Below, piece after piece: positions 36,040-43,074 of a DNA stretch of 43,074 nt (its first letter is position 1; each line of letters starts with the position of its first letter). The DNA is from Flavobacteriia bacterium (GTDB taxonomy: Bacteria > Bacteroidota > Bacteroidia > Flavobacteriales > Flavobacteriaceae), in assembly GCA_013298525.1 (NCBI GenBank), contig JAAFHW010000016.1, positions 1 through 43,074 of the forward strand, given 5' to 3'. A program made the position numbers and the translations under genes. The notes under the pieces are model-generated. The model did no database searches, was not told the DNA's origin, and saw only the letters and a program-made list of their open reading frames with translations.

Positions 36040-37188
36040 TTAATTCTCTCTATTCTTCTTAATTATTGGGTTTTTTTCGACAAAATTGTATCCAATATCA
36101 ATTATTTTTATGGTTTTGTCTTTCATCAAAATTTTATAATATCTTCCGTCTGTAGTTATTCCACTTATATCTGACACTTCATTCCAATCACTAAATTTTA
36201 GAGTATACTTTGGATTTACTTCTTTTTTAACTTGTTTGCCATTTCTCAAGGCAACTTCAAGAAAAAAACTTTCAGAATCTTTTAAACGAAATTTGGATTC
36301 TTTATTTATGAATGAAAAGAGGCTAACTTTCCCATCAAATAAAAACTCATCATCGAATTCGACTTTTACATTTTGATAAGCAAAACTCAATTCTGAATAA
36401 GCTCTATCTAAATCTATAGGAGATTGTATATAACAAGAAATTGTTTTTACAATTTTACCATTTTTAAAAAATGACACCGTATTTGTTTGACTATCTGTTG
36501 CTTGAATTGAATAATTGTCTTTTAATTTTTGAATTGGGATTTTATCAAATAAGTTAAAATAATATTTAACTTGAGCACTATCTAACTTAGATTTTAAATT
36601 ATTTGTTTGAGTATTTGAAGAAAAGGGTTTAAAAAACAAATTACCTTTTCTATCTATATAGGTAGAATTAAATGGACAACTTCCATAACAGGGACTTCTA
36701 TCAATAGTTATTGCATCATAACTTTTGTCATCAAAATAATTGTTTTGCTTTTTAACTAATCTATAAAAAGCATTTTCGTATCCTTGAATAATCATTGTAT
36801 CCTTCCATATCTTATTAACTTTTAATGTGTCCCAAGATTTAGATATTTTATTAAAAAATAAAATATTTGACTTATCAATTTTATAGTTAGTTTTTGATCC
36901 TAAAAAATAATAACTTCTTAAAAACTCTTGCCTTTCCTTTGCTTGCCAAACTTTATTGCTAATTGTATAATAAAAGCCTTGTTTGTAATCTATTAAAGAA
37001 TCATTTAGAATTTCAAAATTATAATGAGGAGCAAATTCAGTTTCCAAAATACTCATAGGAAATTTAACTTTTGTACTATCATAATTAACAACTTTATCGA
37101 AATACCAATTTCCTATGTAAGGATTTGACTTTTCATTTTTACAAGAAAAAAGCAGAAAGAGTACTAAAAAGAATATAAATTTATTCAT
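36040..37188 (-). CDS. Lipoprotein with a DUF6438-like domain
   Basis: A 382-residue predicted lipoprotein. I place the start at the ATG at 37186-37188, giving MNKFIFFLVLFLLFSC with the lipidated Cys16; a start 60 bases earlier would bury this signal. The N-terminal part (17-140) begins NPYIGNWYFDKVVN. The segment around residues 162-190, ITIDRSPCYGSCPFNSTYID followed by a glycine-led strand, matches my memory of the DUF6438 signature (RxPCxGxCP). The remaining C-terminal half is strand-rich. Location: periplasmic face or outer membrane. It follows the SpmA/SpmB-type gene after 41 bases, so probably the same transcript. Function unknown. Confidence 0.7.
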   Translation of the reverse strand: MNKFIFFLVLFLLFSCKNEKSNPYIGNWYFDKVVNYDSTKVKFPMSILETEFAPHYNFEILNDSLIDYKQGFYYTISNKVWQAKERQEFLRSYYFLGSKTNYKIDKSNILFFNKISKSWDTLKVNKIWKDTMIIQGYENAFYRLVKKQNNYFDDKSYDAITIDRSPCYGSCPFNSTYIDRKGNLFFKPFSSNTQTNNLKSKLDSAQVKYYFNLFDKIPIQKLKDNYSIQATDSQTNTVSFFKNGKIVKTISCYIQSPIDLDRAYSELSFAYQNVKVEFDDEFLFDGKVSLFSFINKESKFRLKDSESFFLEVALRNGKQVKKEVNPKYTLKFSDWNEVSDISGITTDGRYYKILMKDKTIKIIDIGYNFVEKNPIIKKNREN

Positions 37189-37229
37189 TTTAAATTTATA
37201 GGAAAACGAAAAGTTAGACTTTCTAGTAT

Positions 37230-38675
37230 CTATTTTACAAAAAACCAACTAGCCACAAAAATTGCAGTAATCACACAAATTATATCTACTAAAAGCATTG
37301 TTCCTAAAGCATATCGAGTGTTTTTTATATTAACCGAACCGAAATAAACTGCAATAACATAAAACGTACTTTCGGCACTGCATTGAAAAATAGAGCTCAA
37401 TCTTCCTGTCATAGAATCGGCACCAAATGTATTCATCGAATCAATTAAAAATCCACGTGAACCTGCTGAACTAAATGGACGAAGCAATGCAACAGGTAAA
37501 GCATCAGTAATTTCTTTTGCCACACCCAAATTAGAGAAAATAAAAGCTATCCAATTGCTAATAATTTCAAATAAACCGCTATTTCTGAATAATGAAATGG
37601 CAACTAACATTCCTAAAACATAAGGAAAGATAGTGACTCCAGTTTTAACTCCATTATTTGCTCCAACCACAAATGCTTCATAAACTGTGGTATTTACTTC
37701 GGTAAATTTCTTTTCTTTTACGAATGATAATATCAATGTGAAAACAATAATTACAACCAAAATCAAAGCGGAGAGATTAGAAGTAAAATAATTTTTACCA
37801 ATTAAATCCAAATGATTTACATACATCAATAAACCAATAATTGCTCCAATCATTCCCATTAATCCTGCAACCAAAGAAGCACTTTTGAAGTTGATTTTTT
37901 GCTTTATTCCTACAATTAAAAACGCTGCAATTGTTCCAATAAAAGAGGTAATTATACAAGGTAACATCACATCAGCAGGATTTGCAGCGCCAGCAGCAGC
38001 GCGATATCCAATAATTGAAGTTGCAATTAATGTAAGTCCAGAAGCATGTAAGCACATGAACATGATTTGTGCATCACTAGCTTTATCCTTTTCTGGATTT
38101 ATTTCTTGTAAACTTTCCATGGCTTTTAATCCAAATGGTGTTGCTGCTGAATCTAATCCTAAGAAATTAGCAGCAAAATTTAGCGTCATGTAAGAAATTG
38201 AAGGATGATTTTTTGGAATACTTGGAAATACTTTTACAAAAACTGGGCTTAATACTTTTGCCAATTTTTGTGATGCGCCAGAAATAATTAGAAGTTCCAT
38301 CAATCCGCAAAAGAAAGCTAGATATGCCATTAAAGGTAAAATTAAATCTAACAAAGTGCTTTTGCAGGTTGGCAACAATCCATCTGATTTTTGTTTTCCA
38401 CTATAAATTTTTACAACTTTATTCGAAAAAACATACGTAGAATCAATGTTCAATGTATCACGATTTATGACCATTGTTTTATCTGGAGCCATTTCAATAC
38501 TGTCTTTTATGAAAGTTGGTAAATCTTGAAGGTATTTTTCAGAAACTAAAATTGGATCGTCTTTTTTTCCGTTTAATACAAAGTCAATTGTGTAGTTATT
38601 TCCAGAGAATAAGCTAAAAATCACAAAGACAATTGATGAAATAAAGATAACGAGCCAAAATCTACTTAATACCAT
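37230..38675 (-). CDS. SpmA/SpmB fusion, nucleoside-recognition (Gate) domain membrane protein
   Basis: A 481-residue inner-membrane protein with around ten helices. Residues 1-110 contain one helix and a soluble loop; residues 115-280 form the SpmA-like half (NFAANFLGLDSAATPFGLKAMESLQ, FMCLHASGLTLIATSIIGYR); residues 290-481 form the SpmB-like half (GVKTGVTIFPYVLGMLVAISLFRNSG, FSSAGSRGFLIDSMNTFGADSM, QCSAESTFYVIAVYFGS). In Bacillus the two halves are separate spore-maturation proteins; in Bacteroidota, which do not sporulate, the fused form is common and its substrate is unknown. Transport of a small solute is likely. Confidence 0.88.
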   Translation of the reverse strand: MVLSRFWLVIFISSIVFVIFSLFSGNNYTIDFVLNGKKDDPILVSEKYLQDLPTFIKDSIEMAPDKTMVINRDTLNIDSTYVFSNKVVKIYSGKQKSDGLLPTCKSTLLDLILPLMAYLAFFCGLMELLIISGASQKLAKVLSPVFVKVFPSIPKNHPSISYMTLNFAANFLGLDSAATPFGLKAMESLQEINPEKDKASDAQIMFMCLHASGLTLIATSIIGYRAAAGAANPADVMLPCIITSFIGTIAAFLIVGIKQKINFKSASLVAGLMGMIGAIIGLLMYVNHLDLIGKNYFTSNLSALILVVIIVFTLILSFVKEKKFTEVNTTVYEAFVVGANNGVKTGVTIFPYVLGMLVAISLFRNSGLFEIISNWIAFIFSNLGVAKEITDALPVALLRPFSSAGSRGFLIDSMNTFGADSMTGRLSSIFQCSAESTFYVIAVYFGSVNIKNTRYALGTMLLVDIICVITAIFVASWFFVK

Positions 38676-38715
38676 GGTTTTTTGTTTTTGTAAATATAAC
38701 TATTTATAAAAATAT

Positions 38716-38829
38716 GCCACAGATTCACAGATTAATTTGATAATAGAAATATAAATTATACAACAAAATTTTAATCCAATTTTAATAAAATCAATAAAAT
38801 TTCAATTTTAAAATCAGTGAATCTGTGGC
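38716..38829. repeat. Second CACAGATT-type intergenic palindrome, long loop
   Basis: The left arm (38716-38732, GCCACAGATTCACAGAT) pairs with 38813-38829 with one mismatch. It is the same 17-base arm sequence as in the hairpin at 34295-34343, but the arms here enclose about 80 bases of AT-rich sequence. It fills the gap between the SpmA/SpmB gene and the exonuclease gene. Confidence 0.75.
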
Positions 38830-38837
38830 TTATTTAT

Positions 38838-39551
38838 CTACACGTGTTGTATCTCGTCTTCCACCAATAAATCTTCTTTTCTGAAACGAAGGAAAACTTG
38901 TGCGACAGCAATAACGTCTTTTTCGCAATATGTTACAATTCGGTCAATATCCTTCTCTACATAAAAAACGTGTCCTACTTGGCTTCCGTCGATGTCTCCT
39001 TTTGGAGAAGGAATTCCGAGGATTTTGGTTAGTAATTTTAAAGAAGTAAAATGCTTATAATCACCAAATTTCCATAACTCTAAGGTGTCTAAATGCTGAA
39101 TTTCCCATGGTTTTTTCCCGAATAGATTAAGTTTGTTTGGAATGGAAACATTGTTGATAATCATTCGTCGAGCTATAAATGGAAAATCAAATTCTTTGGC
39201 ATTATGACCGCAAAGAATGTTTTGAGAACCATCGAAATGATTATTTAGTAGATTATTGAAGTCTAATAAAATTTTCTTTTCTTCACCAAAAAAAGAGGTT
39301 ACTCTAAAGTTTCGAATGTCACCTTTGGTTGTAAAATAACCAACAGAAATACAGACTATTTTTCCGAATTCGGCCCAAATTCCTGCTCTGTCATAAAATT
39401 CTTCGGCTGTGAATTCTTCTTTGCGTTGGTATTGAGTTTTTTGTTCCCAAAGTTGTTTCATTTCATCGTCAAGCGAGTTGAAATTTTCTTCTAATGGAAC
39501 CGTTTCTATGTCAAGAAACAAAATGTTGTCTAAGCGGATTTTTTCAATCAT
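38838..39551 (-). CDS. Predicted 3'-5' exonuclease (DEDD, PolB-like)
   Basis: A 237-residue ribonuclease H-like protein. The first catalytic motif is FLDIETV (Asp14, Glu16); a second, LCGHNAKEFDFPFIARRM (about 121-138), supplies the middle Asp, and YCEKDVIAVAQVFLRF (about 208-223) the last. This is the layout of the PolB-like exo2 family, stand-alone exonucleases of unknown pathway in many bacteria. No polymerase or helicase domain is attached. Unlinked functionally to its neighbours. DNA repair or RNA trimming are both possible. Confidence 0.85.
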   Translation of the reverse strand: MIEKIRLDNILFLDIETVPLEENFNSLDDEMKQLWEQKTQYQRKEEFTAEEFYDRAGIWAEFGKIVCISVGYFTTKGDIRNFRVTSFFGEEKKILLDFNNLLNNHFDGSQNILCGHNAKEFDFPFIARRMIINNVSIPNKLNLFGKKPWEIQHLDTLELWKFGDYKHFTSLKLLTKILGIPSPKGDIDGSQVGHVFYVEKDIDRIVTYCEKDVIAVAQVFLRFRKEDLLVEDEIQHV

Positions 39552-39675
39552 AATAAGAATTTATATGGCGTTTATATTTATTAAATTACTCTGATTAACA
39601 CGTAATTAGGTTGCGAATATAATTAAAATGACTTTAAATTTCCAAATTAAAATAAAAAAAAACTCCTTGAATAAG

Positions 39676-40149
39676 TTAAAACAAACTTTGTTGATGGCTA
39701 GGTATTTCGTGTTCAAGAAGCCATTTTTTGCGCCATAAACCTCCTGCATAACCTGTTAATGAACCATCTGTTCCAATAACTCTGTGGCATGGAACTACAA
39801 TCCAAAGTGGGTTTTTACCATTAGCTGATGCTACTGCTCGAATAGCTTTTACATCACCGAGTTTTTTGGATAAATCCATGTAGGACATTGTTTTTCCGAA
39901 AGGAATATTGAGTAACTCTTGCCATACTTTTTGTTGGAAATCGGTTCCTTTTGGATTTAATTTGAAATCAAAATCTTTACGTTTTCCTTCAAAATATTCT
40001 TGAAGTTGTGACACTGCTTCTTGGAGTTCGTTAGGAATTTTTGTGGAAAGTTCACCTTCTGATAAAACAGAAATTATAGAAACTCCATTTTCGTCACCAA
40101 CAATTTTGGTGATTCCGAGTGGTGAATTTATGAAAGCAGTTTTTGACAT
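39676..40149 (-). CDS. ogt: Methylated-DNA-[protein]-cysteine S-methyltransferase
   Basis: A 157-residue suicide repair protein removing O6-alkyl groups from guanine. The acceptor is Cys121 in IVVPCHRVIG, preceded by the helix-turn-helix stretch AIRAVASANGKNP with the arginine finger. GTDGSLTGYAGGLWRKKWLLEHE closes the domain. It has no Ada-type N-terminal regulatory domain, so the Ogt form fits. The upstream gene ends with a terminator, so it is likely transcribed alone. Confidence 0.95.
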   Translation of the reverse strand: MSKTAFINSPLGITKIVGDENGVSIISVLSEGELSTKIPNELQEAVSQLQEYFEGKRKDFDFKLNPKGTDFQQKVWQELLNIPFGKTMSYMDLSKKLGDVKAIRAVASANGKNPLWIVVPCHRVIGTDGSLTGYAGGLWRKKWLLEHEIPSHQQSLF

Positions 40150-40172
40150 TCTTTTTTAGAAAGTTTAAATAT

Positions 40173-40219
40173 AAAAAAAATCACAAAGCAAAAAGAAAAA
40201 CTCTTGACTTTGTGATTTT
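40173..40219 (-). terminator. Terminator after the cytochrome c gene
   Basis: On the minus strand, AAAATCACAAAG (from 40219) pairs with CTTTGTGATTTT (to 40177) and a run of T follows to 40173. The 12-bp stem is perfect, with a 19-base loop. It separates the cytochrome gene from ogt. Confidence 0.85.
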
Positions 40220-40237
40220 AAAATAAACATGAAAATT

Positions 40238-40663
40238 TTATTTTTCTTGACTATAAATATATTGTTCTAAAGATTGTAATTCTTCATCGGAAAACGTTTT
40301 TGTTAAAGCAAAGTTGGCTTTCATTACTTCATATTGTGTTGGATCAACGATTGGTTCGCCTTCGCCTTTTAGAAATGTGACCATGTTTGCATTTTTCTCT
40401 TTATAGATTTCTGCAATGTCTTGTATGCTTGGTCCAACTAATTTAATATCGAGTTTGTGGCAAGTTGCGCATGTCCCTTTTCCTTCAAAAATTTCCCTTC
40501 CTTTTTCGGCTAATGGAAATTCTGATACTTCAGGTTTGGTTGCTTCTACATTTTCTTTTTCGTCTGAAACTGGGTTGCCGAATTTATCTGTTTTTTTGTC
40601 TCCACCACAACTTATCAAAATTAGTGCTATTGCTAAAGTTAGTGATTTTAAAATTGTTTTCAT
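40238..40663 (-). CDS. c-type cytochrome lipoprotein
   Basis: A 141-residue protein. The ATG at 40661-40663 gives MKTILKSLTLAIALILISC, a lipoprotein signal with Cys19; an ATG 24 bases earlier would disrupt it and lies within the promoter region. A linker (20-48) is followed by a single cytochrome c domain with the haem motif CATCHK (Cys65, Cys68, His69) and a likely axial Met109 in YEVMKANF. Anchored in a membrane facing the periplasm, it probably carries electrons in respiration. No oxidase genes adjoin. Confidence 0.9.
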   Translation of the reverse strand: MKTILKSLTLAIALILISCGGDKKTDKFGNPVSDEKENVEATKPEVSEFPLAEKGREIFEGKGTCATCHKLDIKLVGPSIQDIAEIYKEKNANMVTFLKGEGEPIVDPTQYEVMKANFALTKTFSDEELQSLEQYIYSQEK

Positions 40664-40684
40664 TTTCCTTTTATTTAATACAAT

Positions 40685-40692
40685 CAAAGGTA
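40685..40692 (-). promoter_or_regulatory. -7 box of the cytochrome c gene promoter
   Basis: On the minus strand TACCTTTG matches TAnnTTTG, 21 bases before the chosen ATG. This supports the internal start, since the longer reading would begin at 40687, inside this box. No clear -33 element. Confidence 0.55.
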
Positions 40693-40756
40693 CATCTGAT
40701 TATTTAAGTTAAATATGATTTTTATCAGAGAATAAAAATTCAATACAAATGCTATT

Positions 40757-40831
40757 TAGCCCTGATGCAAGGGAAAAGCCTCGCCTTTTTGCGAGCTTTG
40801 GAAAGGCAGCAGGAATATGGTTTGCTGATAA
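40757..40831 (+). other. Structured intergenic element of unknown kind (TAGCCC ... GCAGGA)
   Basis: The stretch starts TAGCCCTGATGCAAGGG, continues through a small hairpin CTCGC (40780-40784) / GCGAG (40791-40795), and goes on CTTTGGAAAGGCAGCAGGA. It is richer in G+C than its surroundings and has no open frame. I recall similar TAGCCC...hairpin...GCAGGA or GCGGGA sequences between genes in Flavobacterium, but cannot verify it here. It lies immediately after hemB (minus strand) and upstream of the cytochrome gene. Confidence 0.45.
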
Positions 40832-40849
40832 ATCCCGAGACATTCGCTC

Positions 40850-41860
40850 CTATTTATTCAAAATAATCGCTGCTTCTTTTGCAAAATAAGTTGAAATTAA
40901 ACTTGCTCCGGCGCGTTTGATGCACATTAATTGTTCCATCATAATTTTGTCGTGGTCTAACCAACCTCGTTCTGAAGCGGCTTTAATCATGGCATATTCG
41001 CCCGAAACGTGGAAAACCGTCACTGGAACATTCACCGCATTTTTAACTTCGCGAACGATATCCAAATAAGCAATTCCTGGTTTTACCATAACCATATCGG
41101 CGCCTTCTTCAACATCCATAAGTGCCTCTTTTATGGCTTCGATGCGGTTGGCGTAATCCATTTGGTAGGTTTTTTTGTCTTTCGGTACTTCGACAGGCTC
41201 AGCATCCAAAGTAGTGTCTTTTGGCGCAGAATCTAAAGCATCACGAAATGGTCCGTAAAATGCTGATGCGTATTTTGCTGAATAGCTCATAATTCCAACA
41301 TTATGGAAACCAGCAGCATCTAATCCTTGGCGTAAACGCAAAACGCGTCCGTCCATCATATCACTTGGCGCTACGAAATCGGCTCCAGCTTGTGCGTGAG
41401 AAACGGCCATTTTTACCAAAGCGTCGTTGGTTGCATCGTTGGCAATATCACCGTTTTCGATAATTCCGTCGTGACCGTAAATGGAATATGGATCTAAGGC
41501 CACATCTGGCATCACAATCATTTCTGGACAAGCCGTTTTGATAGCTTTGATAGCTCTTTGCATTAATCCGTCAGGATTCCAAGCTTCTTTTCCGGTGTTG
41601 TCTTTTAGAGATTCATCGACTTTTACGTAGATGTTTACGGCACGAATTCCTAGTGCGAAAAGTTCTTTTACTTCTTCAACAGTCAAATCGATTGAACGAC
41701 GATAAATACCAACCATTGAAGGGATTTCAACTTTTAAGTTTTCGCCTTCTGCAATGAACATTGGGAACATAAAATCGCTTGGACTTAATGTGGTTTCGCG
41801 AACTAAACTTCTTATGGATTCGTTTACTCTTAAACGACGATTTCTTTGTAATGGAAACAT
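40850..41860 (-). CDS. hemB: Porphobilinogen synthase / delta-aminolevulinic acid dehydratase (HemB)
   Basis: A 336-residue TIM barrel condensing two 5-aminolevulinate molecules in haem synthesis. The two Schiff-base lysines are Lys196 in MSYSAKYASAFYGPFRDA and Lys260 in MVKPGIAYLD. The metal loop reads DVALDPYSIYGHDG with aspartates where zinc enzymes have cysteines, so this is the Mg-type, zinc-independent form. Residues 216-228 (TTLDAEPVEVPKD) interrupt the normally continuous stretch DSAPK..DKKTYQMD and look like a short repeat inserted in frame. Next to hemF, separated by 82 bases. Confidence 0.95.
   Translation of the reverse strand: MFPLQRNRRLRVNESIRSLVRETTLSPSDFMFPMFIAEGENLKVEIPSMVGIYRRSIDLTVEEVKELFALGIRAVNIYVKVDESLKDNTGKEAWNPDGLMQRAIKAIKTACPEMIVMPDVALDPYSIYGHDGIIENGDIANDATNDALVKMAVSHAQAGADFVAPSDMMDGRVLRLRQGLDAAGFHNVGIMSYSAKYASAFYGPFRDALDSAPKDTTLDAEPVEVPKDKKTYQMDYANRIEAIKEALMDVEEGADMVMVKPGIAYLDIVREVKNAVNVPVTVFHVSGEYAMIKAASERGWLDHDKIMMEQLMCIKRAGASLISTYFAKEAAIILNK
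41177..41221. repeat. 39-bp in-frame insertion in hemB with a flanking 6-bp direct repeat
   Basis: GTCTTT at 41177-41182 is repeated at 41216-41221 and flanks a 33-base core (41183-41215) beginning CGGTACTTCGACAGGCTCAG. The core contains the string CTTCGACAGGCTCAG, which I associate with dispersed intergenic repeats. The insertion adds 13 residues to a loop of HemB without breaking the frame. Confidence 0.6.
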
Positions 41861-41873
41861 ACTATTTTATTTT

Positions 41874-41940
41874 TTAACCATTAAGGTATTAAGTTTCATT
41901 AAGAGTTTGACTTAATTTTTCTTAATTTCTTAATGGTTTA
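41874..41940. repeat. Intergenic palindrome built from ATTAAG units (hemF-hemB gap)
   Basis: AACCATTAAG (41876-41885) and CTTAATGGTT (41929-41938) are exact inverted repeats. The left part repeats ATTAAG three times at about 9-11 base intervals and the right part repeats CTTAAT in the opposite sense, giving a fold-back of short units. It occupies nearly the whole gap between hemF and hemB. Confidence 0.65.
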
Positions 41941-41942
41941 AT

Positions 41943-42845
41943 TTATATCCAATCTTTTGGTTTTTCTAATACTTTAATTAATTTTTCTTCTTCACTGCCA
42001 ACTTCTGGATGATGATTGTAAACCCATTGTACATTTGGTGGTAAACTCATTAAAATACTTTCAATTCTACCGTTGGTTTTTAGTCCGAAAAGTGTGCCTT
42101 TGTCGTGAACTAAATTGAATTCTACATAACGACCGCGACGGATTTCTTGCCAAGTTCTTTGTTCTGGCGTATACACTAAATTCTTTCTTTTTTCTACTAT
42201 GGGAACGTAGGCTTCTAGAAAACTGTTTCCGACTTCGGTTACGAAATTATACCAATCATCCATTTTCATTTCATCCGTTTCTTTGCAATAATCGAAGAAT
42301 AATCCGCCAAGTCCGCGAGCTTCATTTCTGTGTGCGTTCCAAAAATAAGCATCACATTGTTTTTTATATTTTGGATAAAATTCTGGATTGTGTTTGTCGC
42401 AAGCCGTTTTGCAAGTTTGATGAAAATGAATGGCATCTTCTTCAAATAAATAATAAGGTGTTAAATCTTGACCGCCACCGAACCACGAATTGATTACATT
42501 TCCGTTATCGTCGTACATTTCAAAATATCTCCAATTGGCATGAACCGTTGGCACCATCGGACTTTTAGGATGAATTACCAAACTCAATCCGCAGGCAAAG
42601 AAATCAGCTTCACCAACGTTGAATAGTTTTTGCATCGAATCGGGTAATTTTCCGTAAACAGCTGAAATGTTTACGCCACCTTTTTCGATTACGTTTCCGT
42701 TTTCTATAACACGCGTTCTTCCGCCGCCACCTTCTTGTCGTTCCCAAATGTCTTCACGGAATTTGGCAACACCATCAACTTCTTCTAGTTTGGAAGTGAT
42801 TTGATCTTGTAGGTTTTGGATGTATGTTAGGAATTTATTTTTCAT
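41943..42845 (-). CDS. hemF: Oxygen-dependent coproporphyrinogen III oxidase (HemF)
   Basis: A 300-residue enzyme that oxidatively decarboxylates coproporphyrinogen III in haem synthesis, needing O2. Signatures are GGGGRTRVIENGNV (40s), PTVHANWRYFEM with the catalytic His102, WFGGGQDLTPYY and CDAYFWNAHRNEARGLGG, plus PPNVQWVYNHHPEVGSEE near the end. Normal length. It heads the minus-strand pair with hemB and lies downstream of a GNAT acetyltransferase gene. Choice of the aerobic enzyme fits an aerobic or oxygen-tolerant organism. Confidence 0.97.
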   Translation of the reverse strand: MKNKFLTYIQNLQDQITSKLEEVDGVAKFREDIWERQEGGGGRTRVIENGNVIEKGGVNISAVYGKLPDSMQKLFNVGEADFFACGLSLVIHPKSPMVPTVHANWRYFEMYDDNGNVINSWFGGGQDLTPYYLFEEDAIHFHQTCKTACDKHNPEFYPKYKKQCDAYFWNAHRNEARGLGGLFFDYCKETDEMKMDDWYNFVTEVGNSFLEAYVPIVEKRKNLVYTPEQRTWQEIRRGRYVEFNLVHDKGTLFGLKTNGRIESILMSLPPNVQWVYNHHPEVGSEEEKLIKVLEKPKDWI

Positions 42846-42905
42846 TTTTTTGAGCTTAAAGCTAATAGCGTTCTGCCGCTACACGACAGTTGTGCGTAGT
42901 TCTTG
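42846..42905. other. Short gap between the GNAT gene and hemF, no feature identified
   Basis: Sixty bases with a G+C-richer core (around 42868-42898) that contains a poor bulged hairpin, CTACACGACAG..GTGCGTAG. No promoter box, terminator or frame was recognised. Confidence 0.3.
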
Positions 42906-43074
42906 TTACTTTTTCTTACAATATATCTTACTGTCTTTAAGTTTAAACCCAACGCTTGAATATAAATTTATTGCAGCCAATCTATGGTCTTCAGTAAAAA
43001 GAAGTATTTCAGAAAGTTCTTTTTCTTCACCTACTTTAACTAATAAGTTTATCAGTTTTCTTCCTATTCCTTTT
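42906..43074 (-). CDS. GNAT family N-acetyltransferase, C-terminal part, cut by window edge
   Basis: Fifty-five codons and a TAA stop (42906-42908) read leftward from the window end. The peptide begins KGIGRKLINLLV, matching the acetyl-CoA pyrophosphate loop (Q/RxxGxG/A) of the GNAT fold, and ends with HRLAAINLYSSVGFKL, the usual 'A..LY...GF' last helix and strand. Substrate cannot be told. The N-terminal half is beyond the window. It lies 60 bases upstream of hemF on the same strand. Confidence 0.8.
   Translation of the reverse strand, partial: KGIGRKLINLLVKVGEEKELSEILLFTEDHRLAAINLYSSVGFKLKDSKIYCKKK

Noticed and set aside
37189..37248. Upstream start for the DUF6438-like lipoprotein
   Set aside because: It would place 20 polar residues before a textbook lipoprotein signal and overlaps the end of the SpmA/SpmB gene.

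Overview
The window looks like a chromosomal segment of a member of the Flavobacteriaceae (Bacteroidota), probably Flavobacterium or a close relative. This rests on the AT-rich composition, recurrent promoter boxes of the Bacteroidota type (TAnnTTTG at -7), a GldH gliding lipoprotein, a secreted protease with a type IX secretion (T9SS) C-terminal sorting domain, a split succinyl-CoA:3-ketoacid CoA-transferase, and the fused hisB, hisIE and SpmA/SpmB architectures. No phage, transposase, CRISPR array, tRNA or rRNA was seen. The gene content is largely housekeeping.

Layout. Positions 1-1048 hold the N-terminal part of an M13 metallopeptidase, cut by the window edge. Positions 1185-7175 form a metal-homeostasis block: a SCO copper chaperone, a feoA-feoB-FeoB-associated ferrous iron operon, a small lipid-free secreted protein, a ZIP metal transporter with a DtxR/MntR-type repressor, and a divergent outer-membrane protein whose -7 box lies inside a DtxR-like palindrome. 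A lycopene cyclase follows (7176-8312).

Positions 8376-15448 hold a complete, tightly overlapped histidine operon (hisGDCBHAF-hisIE). Positions 15507-21991 hold a complete tryptophan operon (trpEGDCFBA). Each is preceded by a very short leader gene with tandem His or Trp codons and an intrinsic terminator: classical translation-coupled attenuators, unannotated by length-based gene callers. In both leaders the segment ending on the first base of the leader stop codon can pair with the 5' arm of the terminator, which suggests a minimal two-state switch.

Positions 22077-30632 hold a TPR protein, a bacilliredoxin, a TrhO-type tRNA hydroxylase with an unusual C-terminal extension resembling the U32-peptidase C-terminal domain, then ricT-gldH-PBP1A and a CoA-transferase pair. 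Positions 30791-33817 encode a large M4 metalloprotease for T9SS export. The right part (33885-43074) is almost all on the minus strand: class I fumarase, a DUF6438-like lipoprotein, an SpmA/SpmB fusion, a 3'-5' exonuclease, an O6-methylguanine methyltransferase, a cytochrome c lipoprotein, hemB, hemF and the end of a GNAT acetyltransferase.

The observations most worth following are the paired His/Trp attenuators (including a 12-13 base complement between the his terminator loop and the region just before hisG), the TrhO-U32 domain fusion, a short repeat-like 39-bp insertion carried in frame within hemB, and a set of intergenic palindromes built from short tandem units (CACTAAG, CACAGATT, ATTAAG).
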